Positions 48,021 to 57,568 are shown, numbered from the stretch's first letter. The stretch is DNA of 64,000 nucleotides from an uncultured Pelagibacteraceae bacterium (GCA_902539445.1 CACBIY010000005.1:20153-84152), one strand, 5' to 3'. Notes: a model not told the origin generated them from the sequence alone. A program made the numbers and translations.

Positions 48021-48051
48021 AAAAGGGGGTCTTTTTAGACCCCTTTTTTTT
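48021..48051 (+). terminator. Rho-independent terminator between pstS and pstC
   Basis: GGGGTCT (48026-48032) pairs with AGACCCC (48037-48043) around TTTT. It is flanked by A and T runs that extend the stem and give the T tract. Like the aapJ-aapQ site, it separates a binding protein from its membrane subunits. Confidence 0.9.
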
Positions 48052-48086
48052 AAAAAAAGAGTAAAGTCCTCACTTAAGGAGATTCT

Positions 48087-49472
48087 GTGAACTTAATACT
48101 ATTTACATTTATTGTTCTTCTAGGTTTCACAAGCTATTATTTTGGACGCAAAAAAGCATATACAATTCAATCTACAAAAAAAAGATTAACTGCATTACCA
48201 CAATTTTATGGTTATTATCTTGCAATCTGGTGTGCAATACCAGCCTTTATAATTTTTTCATTATGGGCAATTTTTGAGCCCACAATTGTAAAACTATTAA
48301 TCTTAAGTGATTATTCAAATCAAGGTTATCTTGATGATGAATTAAATTTATTATACGAAAAATCAAAAGCATTGTCTCGAGGGCAATTCACTGGAGAAAT
48401 TACACCTTTTATTGAAGCTTCAGCTGAAAAATATTTAAGTCTTCGATCAATAGCTCAAAGTTCAAAAGTTGTTATAGTATTATCTGCAATTATTGCCTCT
48501 GTTGCTTATGCGTATAAAAGAATTTCATCTAATTCTAGAACAAGAGAACCAGTTGAAAAATTTTTGAACGCAGTTTTATTTACAGCTTCTTTAGCTGCAA
48601 TATTAACTACTGTTGGAATAGTTTTCTCACTTATATTTCAAACTATAGATTTTTTTAAAGTAATTCCATTATTTGATTTTGTCTTTGGAACTCACTGGTA
48701 TCCAGCAAAAGCTTTTGTTAGAGATTCTTCTGAGGCTTTAGATCCGACGATGTATTCAGATACTTTTGGAGCAGTCCCTATTTTTGCAGGTACTTTTTTT
48801 ATTGCATTTATTGCTATGTGCGTTGCTATCCCAATTGGATTAATGAGTGGAATTTATTTAGCTGAATATGCATCAACTAAAGTTAGACAATATGCAAAAC
48901 CATTAATCGAAATTTTAGCTGGTATACCAACAGTTGTTTATGGTTTTTTTGCTGCCCTAACTGTTGGACCATTTTTGAAAGAATTAGGAACTTCTATGGG
49001 TCTTGAAGTTTCAGCTGAAAGTGCTTTAGCAGCAGGAGGGGTAATGGGTATTATGATCATACCATTTATTTCAAGTTTAAGTGACGATGTAATTACAAGT
49101 GTGCCTCAAAGTTTAAGAGATGGAAGTTACGCTATGGGAGCAACTAAATCAGAAACAATCAAGAGAGTTATTTTTCCTGCGGCATTGCCGGGGATAGTTG
49201 GATCTATTTTACTTGGTGTTTCAAGAGCTATTGGAGAAACAATGATAGTTGTTATGGCCTCTGGTTTAGCTGCTAATTTAACTTTAAATCCTTTAGAGTC
49301 TACTTCAACGATTACAGCTCAAATTGTAGTTATTCTAATTGGTGACCAAGCTTTTGGCGACCCAAAAACGCAAGCTGCTTTTGCTTTAGGTATGTCATTA
49401 TTTTTAGTAACACTTTGTTTAAATATTGTGGCCTTGAGAGTAGTTAAAAAATATAGAGAAAAATATGAATAA
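48087..49472 (+). CDS. pstC: Phosphate ABC transporter permease PstC
   Basis: Inner-membrane channel subunit, 461 residues, in the long form with a large N-terminal domain (two membrane helices at about 1-75 and a linker) before the core permease. The core includes FGAVPIFAGTFFIAFIAMCVAIPIGL, GIPTVVYGFFAALTVGPFLK and the coupling motif GSYAMGATKSETIKRVIFPAALPGIVGS (about 350-378). It starts at GTG 48087 after the strong AAGGAGA site. It overlaps pstA by eight bases. Confidence 0.94.
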   Translation: MNLILFTFIVLLGFTSYYFGRKKAYTIQSTKKRLTALPQFYGYYLAIWCAIPAFIIFSLWAIFEPTIVKLLILSDYSNQGYLDDELNLLYEKSKALSRGQFTGEITPFIEASAEKYLSLRSIAQSSKVVIVLSAIIASVAYAYKRISSNSRTREPVEKFLNAVLFTASLAAILTTVGIVFSLIFQTIDFFKVIPLFDFVFGTHWYPAKAFVRDSSEALDPTMYSDTFGAVPIFAGTFFIAFIAMCVAIPIGLMSGIYLAEYASTKVRQYAKPLIEILAGIPTVVYGFFAALTVGPFLKELGTSMGLEVSAESALAAGGVMGIMIIPFISSLSDDVITSVPQSLRDGSYAMGATKSETIKRVIFPAALPGIVGSILLGVSRAIGETMIVVMASGLAANLTLNPLESTSTITAQIVVILIGDQAFGDPKTQAAFALGMSLFLVTLCLNIVALRVVKKYREKYE

Positions 49473-50733
49473 AAATAAAGAACAATTATTAAATAAAAGA
49501 TATAAAGCTGAACAGCGATTTCGCTTATACGGTCTGAGTGCAATTTTTATGGCACTTTTATTTTTAACAATCTTTATTTTTAAAATTTTTTCAACTGGCT
49601 ATTCAGCTTTTCAAAAAACATGGCTTATTGTTCCAGTAACTTTCGATGCTGAATTAATGATGTTAGACCAAAATCCTTCTAAAGAAGATTTACAGGACGC
49701 TGATTATTACGATATAGCATTAAAATCAATGGCTGATTTAGATCCAAACGCTAATGAAGATCAAGAAAATGAATTGAAGAGAATGGTGTCTTATTTTTTT
49801 GAAAAAGAAATTAAAAATGAACTTTTAAATGACCCTAATTTAATAGGAAAAACAAAGGAAGTTTATCTAACTGCTTCAGATGATTTAGACCAAGTCTTTA
49901 AAGGAAATTATCCAAGAGATTTACCTGAAGACCAAAGAAGAGTAAGCGATTATCAATTAAAAATTTTTGATCAACTTGTTGCAAATGGTAAGGTTGAAAG
50001 TAAATTTAATATAAGTTTTTTTACAAATGCTGACTCAAGAGAAGCTGAGCTAGCTGGAATAGCAAGTTCATTTATGGGCTCAATTTTTTCTATACTTGTT
50101 TGTTTAATGATAGCTTTTCCTGTTGCGGTTCTAGCTGCAATCTATCTTGAAGAATTTGCCCCTAAAAATAGATTTACTGATTTTATTGAAGTAAATATAA
50201 ACAACTTAGCAGCGGTTCCATCTATAGTTTTTGGTCTATTAGGGTTAGGAGTTTTATTGGCTATATTTCAATTACCAAGGTCTACCCCATTAGTTGGAGG
50301 TATCACTTTGTCCTTAATGACCTTACCAACAATAATTATAGCTGCTAGAGCATCTTTAAAAGCAGTTCCACCAAGTATAAGAGAGGCAGCACTTGCTATG
50401 GGAGCAAGTCGAATGCAAACCACAATGCATCATACAGTTCCTCTTTCTATGCCTGGCACGTTATCAGGAACAATAATTGGTTTAGCTCAAGCTTTAGGAG
50501 AAACTGCACCCCTAATTTTAATTGGAATGGTTGCTTTTGTTAACACGATACCTGGATCACCCATGGATCCTGCTGCAAGCTTACCAGTTCAAATTTATAT
50601 TTGGGCTGAAAGTGCTGAAAGGGGATTTGTAGAAAAAGTTTCGGCATGTATAATGGTCTTACTTGGCTTTTTAATAATAATGAATTTATTTGCCCAAATA
50701 ATAAGACATAAGTTTGAGAAAAAATGGAGTTAA
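49465..50733 (+). CDS. pstA: Phosphate ABC transporter permease PstA
   Basis: Second channel subunit, 422 residues. After one membrane helix (about 22-45) comes a hydrophilic periplasmic insert (about 60-185), then the core with [43 protein letters not shown] and the coupling region [30 protein letters not shown]. The insert makes it longer than E. coli PstA (296 residues). It overlaps the adjoining genes on both sides. Confidence 0.93.
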   Translation: MNKNKEQLLNKRYKAEQRFRLYGLSAIFMALLFLTIFIFKIFSTGYSAFQKTWLIVPVTFDAELMMLDQNPSKEDLQDADYYDIALKSMADLDPNANEDQENELKRMVSYFFEKEIKNELLNDPNLIGKTKEVYLTASDDLDQVFKGNYPRDLPEDQRRVSDYQLKIFDQLVANGKVESKFNISFFTNADSREAELAGIASSFMGSIFSILVCLMIAFPVAVLAAIYLEEFAPKNRFTDFIEVNINNLAAVPSIVFGLLGLGVLLAIFQLPRSTPLVGGITLSLMTLPTIIIAARASLKAVPPSIREAALAMGASRMQTTMHHTVPLSMPGTLSGTIIGLAQALGETAPLILIGMVAFVNTIPGSPMDPAASLPVQIYIWAESAERGFVEKVSACIMVLLGFLIIMNLFAQIIRHKFEKKWS

Positions 50734-51490
50734 AATGATAAAGATTAAAGCAAAAGATGTTGATGTTTTTTATGGAAAAAAACAAGCACTCTTTAATATA
50801 AGTTTAGATATTGAGGAAAATCAAGTAACGGCATTAATTGGTCCCTCTGGTTGTGGTAAATCAACTTTCCTAAGATGTCTTAATAGAATGAATGATGTAA
50901 TTGATATCTGTAGTGTTAAAGGAGAAATTTTAATTAATGACTTTAATATTAATGATAAAAGTTGTGATGTAGTAAGATTAAGAGAAAAAATTGGTATGGT
51001 TTTTCAAAAACCTAATCCTTTCCCAAAAACTTTATATGAAAATGTATCTTACGGTCCAACAATTCATGGTATGGCTCAATCAAAACAAGAAATGGATGAA
51101 ATTGTTGAAACTAGTTTAAAAAAGGCTGCACTATGGGAAGAGGTAAAAGATAGATTGCATGAACCTGGAACTGGATTATCTGGAGGACAACAACAAAGAC
51201 TTTGTATTGCTAGAGCGATTTCTGTAAGACCAGAAGTTATATTAATGGATGAGCCTTGTTCAGCATTAGATCCTATAGCAACAGCGCAAATTGAAGAATT
51301 GATTGATGAGTTAAAAAAAGAGCACACAATAATAATTGTAACTCATTCTATGGCTCAAGCAGCACGCGTTTCTCAAAATACAGGTTTTTTTCATTTAGGA
51401 CAATTGATTGAACATGGATCTACTGATAAAATATTTAAGAATCCTGATAATAAAAAAACGCAAGATTATATAACAGGGAGGTTTGGATAA
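50714..51490 (+). CDS. pstB: Phosphate ABC transporter ATPase PstB
   Basis: ATPase of the Pst transporter. It has 258 residues with Walker [20 protein letters not shown] (about 43-61), [16 protein letters not shown], signature [15 protein letters not shown], Walker [13 protein letters not shown] and H-loop [11 protein letters not shown]. The listed start overlaps pstA by 20 bases. An in-frame ATG at 50735 ([14 protein letters not shown]), preceded by GGAG, gives a more typical N-terminus and is the likelier true start. Confidence 0.95.
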   Translation: MRKNGVKMIKIKAKDVDVFYGKKQALFNISLDIEENQVTALIGPSGCGKSTFLRCLNRMNDVIDICSVKGEILINDFNINDKSCDVVRLREKIGMVFQKPNPFPKTLYENVSYGPTIHGMAQSKQEMDEIVETSLKKAALWEEVKDRLHEPGTGLSGGQQQRLCIARAISVRPEVILMDEPCSALDPIATAQIEELIDELKKEHTIIIVTHSMAQAARVSQNTGFFHLGQLIEHGSTDKIFKNPDNKKTQDYITGRFG

Positions 51491-52197
51491 TGTCTGAAGC
51501 ACCACATACAGTTAAATCTTACGAGGAAGAACTAAAAAATCTTAATGCTAATATCGTTAAGATGGGAAGTGCATGTGAGGATGCTTTAGGTAAAGCAATT
51601 CAAGCCATTACAACAAGAAATAGCGATATTGCAGAAAATGTAATTCAAGAAGATGAAAAAATAGATAAATATGAGACTTTAATTGAACAGCAAGTTGTGA
51701 ATTTAATTGCTTTAAGACAACCTATGGCAATTGATTTAAGAGAGACAGTAACGGCTTTGAAAATGTCTTCAGATTTAGAAAGAATAGGTGATTTAGCAAA
51801 AAATATATCCAAGAGAACACTTTTGCTTAACGAAAATCTTCCAAAGAACTTGGTAGACTCATTGAATAGAGTATCTACCAATGTTCAAAAACAATTAAAA
51901 TCAACATTAGATGCTTATCTAGAAAGATCTGCGCCAATGGCAGTAAATGTTTGGGAAGGTGATGAGCAAATAGATGATCTAACAAATCTTTGTATGCAAG
52001 AAGTTATAAAATATCTTAAAGAAAATGAAAAAAATTTAGAAGATGGAACCCATTTATTGTTTGTAACTAAAAACATAGAGCGTATTGGTGATCATACTAC
52101 AAATGTTGCAGAACAAGTTTATTATTTAGTTAAAGGCGAATATTTAGAAGGTGATAGACCCAAGGGAACAGAGCCAATTGTAACCGGAGAAAAATGA
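51490..52197 (+). CDS. phoU: Phosphate signalling protein PhoU
   Basis: Cytoplasmic negative modulator that links PstSCAB activity to PhoR. The 235 residues form two PhoU three-helix repeats with the metal-binding motifs DLRETVTALKMSSDLERIGDLAKNI (about 78-102) and LLFVTKNIERIGDHTTNVAEQVYYLVKG (about 187-214). The start overlaps the pstB stop. phoB follows after three bases. Confidence 0.95.
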   Translation: MSEAPHTVKSYEEELKNLNANIVKMGSACEDALGKAIQAITTRNSDIAENVIQEDEKIDKYETLIEQQVVNLIALRQPMAIDLRETVTALKMSSDLERIGDLAKNISKRTLLLNENLPKNLVDSLNRVSTNVQKQLKSTLDAYLERSAPMAVNVWEGDEQIDDLTNLCMQEVIKYLKENEKNLEDGTHLLFVTKNIERIGDHTTNVAEQVYYLVKGEYLEGDRPKGTEPIVTGEK

Positions 52198-52200
52198 TTT

Positions 52201-52884
52201 ATGTCAGCTCATGTTTTCATAGCTGAAGATGAAGCATCAATTGTTAGTTTGTTAAAGTACAATCTTGAAAAAGAAGGTTATAAAGTCAGTCATTCAGAAA
52301 ATGGAGAAGATGCTCTTAAACAAATAAAATTAAAACAGCCAGATTTAATATTAATGGATTGGATGTTACCAGAATTATCTGGTGTTGAAATTTGTAAAAA
52401 CTTAAAAAAAGATAATAAGTTTAATGATATTCCTGTCATTATGTTAACTGCAAAAGGGGAGGAAGAAGACAAATTAAAAGCATTTGATACAGGTGCAGAT
52501 GATTATGTAACTAAACCTTTTAGTCAAAAAGAATTGAATGCTAGAATTAAATCTTTATTGAGAAGATCTAAACCTCAATCATCGTCAGACATTGTAGAAT
52601 TTACTGATTTAAAAATAGATCGGATTACAAAAAGAGTTTATAGAAAAGATAAAGAAATTACTTTGGGTCCAACTGAATTTAAACTCTTAGATTTTTTTAT
52701 CAAAAATCCAAAAAGAGTTTATTCAAGAGAACAACTCTTAAACAATGTTTGGGGAGAAAATATATATGTTGAGTCTAGAACAGTTGATGTTCATATTAGA
52801 AGATTAAGACAAGCAATTAACATACAAAATACAAAACCTTTAATTAGAACAGTAAGATCAGCTGGTTATTCTTTAGAATCTTGA
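52201..52884 (+). CDS. phoB: Phosphate regulon response regulator PhoB
   Basis: OmpR-type activator of phosphate-starvation genes. The 227-residue protein has a receiver domain (acidic EDE near residue 9, phospho-Asp in LILMDWMLPE near 53, Lys in TKPFSQ near 105). The C-terminal winged helix (about 130-225) has LGPTEFKLLDFFIKNPKRVYSREQLL and the recognition helix VDVHIRRLRQAI. It is the likely binder of the four Pho-box-like repeats described here. Its 3' end overlaps the sixA-like gene by 19 bases. Confidence 0.95.
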   Translation: MSAHVFIAEDEASIVSLLKYNLEKEGYKVSHSENGEDALKQIKLKQPDLILMDWMLPELSGVEICKNLKKDNKFNDIPVIMLTAKGEEEDKLKAFDTGADDYVTKPFSQKELNARIKSLLRRSKPQSSSDIVEFTDLKIDRITKRVYRKDKEITLGPTEFKLLDFFIKNPKRVYSREQLLNNVWGENIYVESRTVDVHIRRLRQAINIQNTKPLIRTVRSAGYSLES

Positions 52885-53390
52885 AGATCTTTGGGTCTTA
52901 TAAATTTTTTTAATACTCCCTTTTTCTCAACTTCATTCCAGGATTTAATATCAAACTCAATTTTTGCAAATGCTGCTGTTGGGAATTTATAATTCATTAG
53001 TTTAAAATTATTCGTATTATGATTTTTTGTAAGATTTCGTACTAAATTTTTCACTGATGGTTCATGGTTTATAATCAAAATTGATTTATATTCACTGGAT
53101 ATTTCTTTAATTTTTTTTACAATTGCATTCTCATCAACTAAATATAAATCTTTTGAAAAATTAACTTTTTTTGGCTTATTAATTTTCTTGGATAAAATTT
53201 GAAAAGTTTTTTTTGTTCTTTTTGATGATGAAATTAATGCATAATCAAATTCAAATTTTTTTTTAACAAAAAATTCACAAATCATTTTTGCATTTTTCTT
53301 GCCTCTTTTACTAAGTGGTCTATCAAAATCATTAATACTTAAATCATCCCAACTAGATTTTGCGTGTCTCATGACGTATAATTGATACAT
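52866..53390 (-). CDS. sixA: SixA-type histidine phosphatase-superfamily protein
   Basis: A 174-residue protein of the histidine phosphatase (phosphoglycerate mutase-like) superfamily. The catalytic motif is LYVMRHAKSSWDD (RHA at about residues 8-10), followed by DFDRPLSKRGKKNA, a second conserved Arg in SSSKRTKKTFQIL and a catalytic His in LIINHEPSV. The frame is open further upstream, but I chose ATG 53390 (MYQLYVMRHAKSS) because longer versions run into ppk and add non-family sequence. SixA removes phosphate from phosphohistidine in E. coli. The position between phoB and ppk hints at phosphate signalling or polyphosphate metabolism, by context only. Confidence 0.85.
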   Translation of the reverse strand: MYQLYVMRHAKSSWDDLSINDFDRPLSKRGKKNAKMICEFFVKKKFEFDYALISSSKRTKKTFQILSKKINKPKKVNFSKDLYLVDENAIVKKIKEISSEYKSILIINHEPSVKNLVRNLTKNHNTNNFKLMNYKFPTAAFAKIEFDIKSWNEVEKKGVLKKFIRPKDLQDSKE

Positions 53391-53403
53391 AAAATCTAAA
53401 TAT

Positions 53404-55560
53404 ATGACTGCTTTAAAAAAACAACATAAAGAAGAGTTGAAATCTAAATATATAAATAGAGAGCTTTCTTGGTTAAAATTCAACGATAGAGTACTTTTAG
53501 AGGCGCAAAATATCGAAAATCCTCTTTATGAAAGAGTAAAGTTTTTATCAATTGCTGGGTCTAATCTAGATGAATTTTTTATGGTCCGTGTAGCTGGGTT
53601 ATATAGTCAAATAAAACAAGAAGTTGACTCACTAAGCTCTGATGGTTTGACACCTGAAGAGCAAATGGATGAGGTAGTGCTTGAAACTAAGAATCTATTA
53701 AAAAAACAGAACAAAATTTTTATTCAACTGATTATGGAATTAAAAAAAAATAATATCAATTTAGTTAAACCAGTTAATTTAAATACTAAGGATAAAAAAA
53801 AACTTTTAGAAATATTTAAAGAAGAGATTTACCCTTTATTAACACCATCAGCAATTGATCCTGCACATCCATTTCCATTTATAATCAATCAAGGAAGAGC
53901 AATTGTAATGAAGTTAAGAAAAAAAAATAAAAAAAGGATTTTAAACTCAATAATAGTAATACCAAAAGCATTATCTAGATTTATTGAAATTGAGTCTTCA
54001 AAAAATCATAAGAAATTTGTGATTCTAGATGATGTAATAAGTTTTTTTGCTAATGAAATTTTTCCAGATCATGATTTAGAAAAGAAAATGATTTTTAGAG
54101 TAATAAGAGACAGCGATGTAGAGATTCAAGAGGAAGCAGAAGATTTGGTTAGATCTTTTGAATTGGCTTTAAAAAGACGTAGAACGGGTGATATTGTTCG
54201 TTTAGAGGTTCTTGAAAATAGTGATAACGAATTGATAAGATTTATAACTAATAAATTAGATATAAATCCTGACTATATTTATGATGTTGCTGGCCTTGTT
54301 GGAATTCAAGATATAGATCAAATATGTAAAGTAAAAAATCCAAAATTAAGATTTAAACATTTTACACCTAGAGAAGTTGAAAGATTAAAAGAATATAATG
54401 ATAATTTTTTTGAAACTATTAAAAAGAAAGATTTAGTTGTTCATCATCCTTTTGAAACATTTGACTCAGTAATTGAATTTTTAAACCAAGCAGCAAATGA
54501 TAAAAAAGTTATAGCTATAAAACAAACTCTATATAGAACAACTCTAGACTCACCTATTGTTAAAGCTTTAATAACAGCTGCAGAAAACGGAAAAACAGTT
54601 ACCGCTTTAATTGAAATTAAAGCTAGATTTGATGAGGAAGCTAATATTCAACTATCAAGAAGTTTAGAAAAAGTAGGTGTTCAAATTGTTTATGGTTTTG
54701 CTAAATACAAAACTCATGCAAAATCATCACTTGTTTTAAGAAGAGAACAGGGTAAAATACAAACTTATTTTCATTTAGGAACTGGCAATTATCACCCAGT
54801 AAATGCTAAAATTTACACTGATTTGTCTTTATTTAGTTGTGATAAGAAAATGGCATCAGATGTTGAAAAGTTTTTCAATTATGTAACAGGATACGCAAAA
54901 CCAAAAAATTTAAATAAAATTTCTATTTCGCCAGTAAATATGAGGCAAACCTTAAATGAAAATATTGATGCTGAAATTAAAAATTCTAAAAATGGAAAAT
55001 TTGCAGCTATTTGGGCAAAAATGAACTCTTTAGTAGATCCAGAAATTATTGATAAATTTTATGAAGCTTCGAATGCTGGTGTAAAAATTCATTTATTTGT
55101 AAGGGGTGTTTGTTGTTTAAGACCAGGAGTTAAAGATAGATCAGAAAACATAGTTGTAAAAAGTATCATAGGAAGATTTTTAGAGCATTCTAGAATTTAC
55201 TGCTTTAGTAATGGTACAAAAAAAATGCCTAATAGAAATGCAAAAGTATATATTTCGTCAGCTGATTTAATGCCGAGAAATTTAAATCGAAGGGTAGAAC
55301 TTCTAGTCCCAATTGAAAATGAGACTGTTCATGAACAGATCTTAGATCAAATAATGTTGGCAAATTATCTTGATACTAATCAGAGCTGGGAACTTGAAGC
55401 TGATGGCAATTATAAAAAAATTAAATATAGTAAGAGCGATTCCTTTTCAGCTCATGAATATTTTATGAATAATCCGAGCTTATCTGGAAGAGGTAAAGCT
55501 AAACTAAAAATGCAGCCTAAACAACTGCACTTAAGATTGATTAAAAGTGGAAGTAATTAA
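53404..55560 (+). CDS. ppk: Polyphosphate kinase 1
   Basis: Reversibly makes inorganic polyphosphate from ATP. The 718-residue PPK1 has the N-terminal INRELSWLKFNDRVL (about 18-32), SIAGSNLDEFFMVRVAG and PFPFI. Its catalytic domains contain VIAIKQTLYRT, ALIEIKARFDEEANI, YGFAKYKTHAKSSLVLRRE with the expected phospho-His (about 439), HLGTGNYHPVNAKIYTDLSLF, and the second His region GVCCLRPG and RNAKVYISSADLMPRNLNRRVEL. It is divergent from sixA (13 bases between starts) and overlaps ppx. Confidence 0.96.
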   Translation: MTALKKQHKEELKSKYINRELSWLKFNDRVLLEAQNIENPLYERVKFLSIAGSNLDEFFMVRVAGLYSQIKQEVDSLSSDGLTPEEQMDEVVLETKNLLKKQNKIFIQLIMELKKNNINLVKPVNLNTKDKKKLLEIFKEEIYPLLTPSAIDPAHPFPFIINQGRAIVMKLRKKNKKRILNSIIVIPKALSRFIEIESSKNHKKFVILDDVISFFANEIFPDHDLEKKMIFRVIRDSDVEIQEEAEDLVRSFELALKRRRTGDIVRLEVLENSDNELIRFITNKLDINPDYIYDVAGLVGIQDIDQICKVKNPKLRFKHFTPREVERLKEYNDNFFETIKKKDLVVHHPFETFDSVIEFLNQAANDKKVIAIKQTLYRTTLDSPIVKALITAAENGKTVTALIEIKARFDEEANIQLSRSLEKVGVQIVYGFAKYKTHAKSSLVLRREQGKIQTYFHLGTGNYHPVNAKIYTDLSLFSCDKKMASDVEKFFNYVTGYAKPKNLNKISISPVNMRQTLNENIDAEIKNSKNGKFAAIWAKMNSLVDPEIIDKFYEASNAGVKIHLFVRGVCCLRPGVKDRSENIVVKSIIGRFLEHSRIYCFSNGTKKMPNRNAKVYISSADLMPRNLNRRVELLVPIENETVHEQILDQIMLANYLDTNQSWELEADGNYKKIKYSKSDSFSAHEYFMNNPSLSGRGKAKLKMQPKQLHLRLIKSGSN

Positions 55561-57058
55561 AAGTAAAAATAGTTTAAAATTAAAACAGGCAAGATTAGCT
55601 ATAATTGACATTGGATCAAACTCTATAAGAATGCTAATTTATGAAGATTTCAGTTCTTCTCGTGTGCCTTTTTTTAATGAAAAAGCAGTTTGTGAACTTG
55701 GAAAAAATTTAGATAAATCCAAAAAACTTCACAGATCTGGTACCGAATATGCTTTAAAAGTTTTAAAAAGATTCTCTGAAATTTTAAATGTTTCAAAAAT
55801 CACAAATCTTAAAATCATTGCAACAGCAGTTTTAAGAGAAGCAACTGATACAAAACCATTTATTAATGAAGTTGAAAAACTTTTTAAAACTAAGATTAAT
55901 ATATTATCTGGTGAAGAAGAAGCTGAATGCTCAGCTGAGGGAGTTAAAATAGGCTTTGAAAATGTTGATGGATTAGTTGCCGATCTTGGAGGCGGTAGTT
56001 TAGAATTAGCTCGAGTTGAAAACAATATAGTAACTAATAAAACCTCATTACCTATTGGTGTTTTAAGATTATTAAATAATCCTATAGTTAAAAAAAGAAA
56101 TTTAGCAAAATATATCAAAAAATTATTAAGAGAAGAAAAATGGCTTTCAAAAAAGAAATTTAATAATCTATATTTAGTTGGAGGTACTTGGCGAGCATTA
56201 TTTAAATTACATCTTTTTCAAAATAATCATCCGGTACATATAATTCATCAATACAGTATTGATAACAATGTTTTATCTAAGTTTGTTGAAAAAATTTCAT
56301 CTTTTAATAAATCTAAACTTAAAACAGTTGAGTATATTTCAAAATCTAGAACACCATATTTACCTTATAGTTGCATTATACTTGATGAAATTATGAGAGT
56401 TACAAATCCAAAAAATATAATTTGTTCTATAAGCGGTTTGCGTGAAGGTTCTTTATCAATTGACTATTTTAAAGATGTAAAAGAATCAGAAATTTTTCAC
56501 AAAGCAATTGAGAATATTGCAAAAAAAAGAGGTGATCTAGGATCGAACTATAAAAAATATTATGATTTTATTCAGCCAGTTTTTGAAGGCAATGAACATT
56601 TTAATAAGAAATTATTATATCTGGCATGTGTATTAAGTCATATGGATTGGGGATTAGGAGCATTTCAAAAAGCTGAATTGGTATTTCAAGAAACAATAAA
56701 TACTCCTTTACTTAGATTGACTCATAAAGAAAGAATACAATTAGCTTTGTCATGTTATTGGCGGTACTGTAGTATCAAGTATAATCCAAAGATGGAGTAT
56801 CTAACTTTTTTAAATAATAATGAAATTTTTTCAAGCAAACAAGTTGGAGCAGCTTTGAGATTTTCACAATCATTGACCTCGATATCTACGATATTTCTTG
56901 AAGAGTTTAAATTATATAAAAGAGGTAATGCTGTATTTTTGAAAATTCCATCACAACATCAAGAAATAATCTCAAAACAAGTTACTAAAAGATTTAAAGC
57001 TCTTGCTAGAGAATTATTTTTAGAACCAAGAGTAATTTACTCAAATAATTCAAGATAA
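55547..57058 (+). CDS. ppx: Exopolyphosphatase / Ppx-GppA phosphatase
   Basis: Releases phosphate from polyphosphate ends, and some members cleave pppGpp. The 503-residue protein has the actin-fold N-terminus LAIIDIGSNSIRMLIYED (about 18-35), TAVLREATD, the loop ILSGEEEAECSAEGVKIGF and the phosphate-binding VADLGGGSLELARV. A helical HD-like C-terminal domain (about 310-500) includes LACVLSHMDWGLGAF. It starts at GTG 55547, inside the ppk end, so synthesis and breakdown of polyphosphate are coupled in one unit. Confidence 0.94.
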   Translation: MEVIKSKNSLKLKQARLAIIDIGSNSIRMLIYEDFSSSRVPFFNEKAVCELGKNLDKSKKLHRSGTEYALKVLKRFSEILNVSKITNLKIIATAVLREATDTKPFINEVEKLFKTKINILSGEEEAECSAEGVKIGFENVDGLVADLGGGSLELARVENNIVTNKTSLPIGVLRLLNNPIVKKRNLAKYIKKLLREEKWLSKKKFNNLYLVGGTWRALFKLHLFQNNHPVHIIHQYSIDNNVLSKFVEKISSFNKSKLKTVEYISKSRTPYLPYSCIILDEIMRVTNPKNIICSISGLREGSLSIDYFKDVKESEIFHKAIENIAKKRGDLGSNYKKYYDFIQPVFEGNEHFNKKLLYLACVLSHMDWGLGAFQKAELVFQETINTPLLRLTHKERIQLALSCYWRYCSIKYNPKMEYLTFLNNNEIFSSKQVGAALRFSQSLTSISTIFLEEFKLYKRGNAVFLKIPSQHQEIISKQVTKRFKALARELFLEPRVIYSNNSR

Positions 57059-57234
57059 ATTAAATTTAATTCTATTTTTAATTGAGTGATATTTTTTTGT
57101 AAGATTATTTTAATTTAAATTCATTTAACTTTAACAATAAGTAAATAATTTTGTAACTTAGTTTATGTATAAAGCACCATCAAAGTTTAAATATTCATTA
57201 TTTCTTCCCCTGTTTAAATTTTGTTGATTAACTA

Positions 57235-57268
57235 CTTTCTTCCTTCTCTTAAATGAGAAGGGAGAAAG
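57235..57268. terminator. Long hairpin between ppx and the small Lys-rich gene
   Basis: CTTTCT-T-CCTTCTC (57235-57248) pairs with GAGAAGG-G-AGAAAG (57255-57268) around TTAAAT. This gives a 14-pair stem with one T-G wobble, the longest hairpin I see in the window. It lies 11 bases beyond the stop of the small minus-strand gene. Neither side has a proper T tract, so it may protect a 3' end or separate the converging units. Confidence 0.5.
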
Positions 57269-57279
57269 ACGATTTGGAA

Positions 57280-57489
57280 TTAATTATTTATAGATGCAGG
57301 AGACTGCTCTGCATTTTTCTTAGCAAGCTTTTTTGCTTTTTTTTCTGCAACCTTTTTTTCTAGACCAGCAATTTTAATATTAAGGCTTGATAATTTTTTT
57401 TCTTTTGCTGTAATTTTATTTTTAAGTTTGTCTATTGATTTTAATATCTTTGTTTTTTTCTTTTCATTTTTTTTTAGTTTTTTTCTCAT
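57280..57489 (-). CDS. Small lysine-rich coiled-coil protein, function unknown
   Basis: A 69-residue protein in which roughly 40 percent of residues are Lys. A heptad-like stretch (KSIDKLKNKI...KEKKLSSLNIKIAGLEKKV, in two parts, about residues 17-50) predicts a coiled coil, followed by an Ala/Lys tail. I regard it as real because the ATG is preceded, five bases away, by GGAGG (complement of 57495-57499), one of the strongest ribosome sites in a window where most genes have weak ones. The basic composition suggests nucleic acid or ribosome binding, but no family is recognised. Confidence 0.68.
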   Translation of the reverse strand: MRKKLKKNEKKKTKILKSIDKLKNKITAKEKKLSSLNIKIAGLEKKVAEKKAKKLAKKNAEQSPASINN

Positions 57490-57568
57490 TACTGCCTCCG
57501 AATTATTTAATATTTGATTTAATCATATAATCCTTAAATAAAAAAGATATTTTGATACAACCTTTAGT

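Noticed and set aside
53391..53483. Longer N-terminus for the SixA-like protein
   Set aside because: The added 31 residues run antisense into ppk and precede the family start at MYQLYVMRHA.
57059..57234. AT-rich gap after ppx, checked for small genes or RNAs
   Set aside because: No open frame with a ribosome site and no stable hairpin besides the one at 57235; TTGTAAC-like words lack the 11-base partner.
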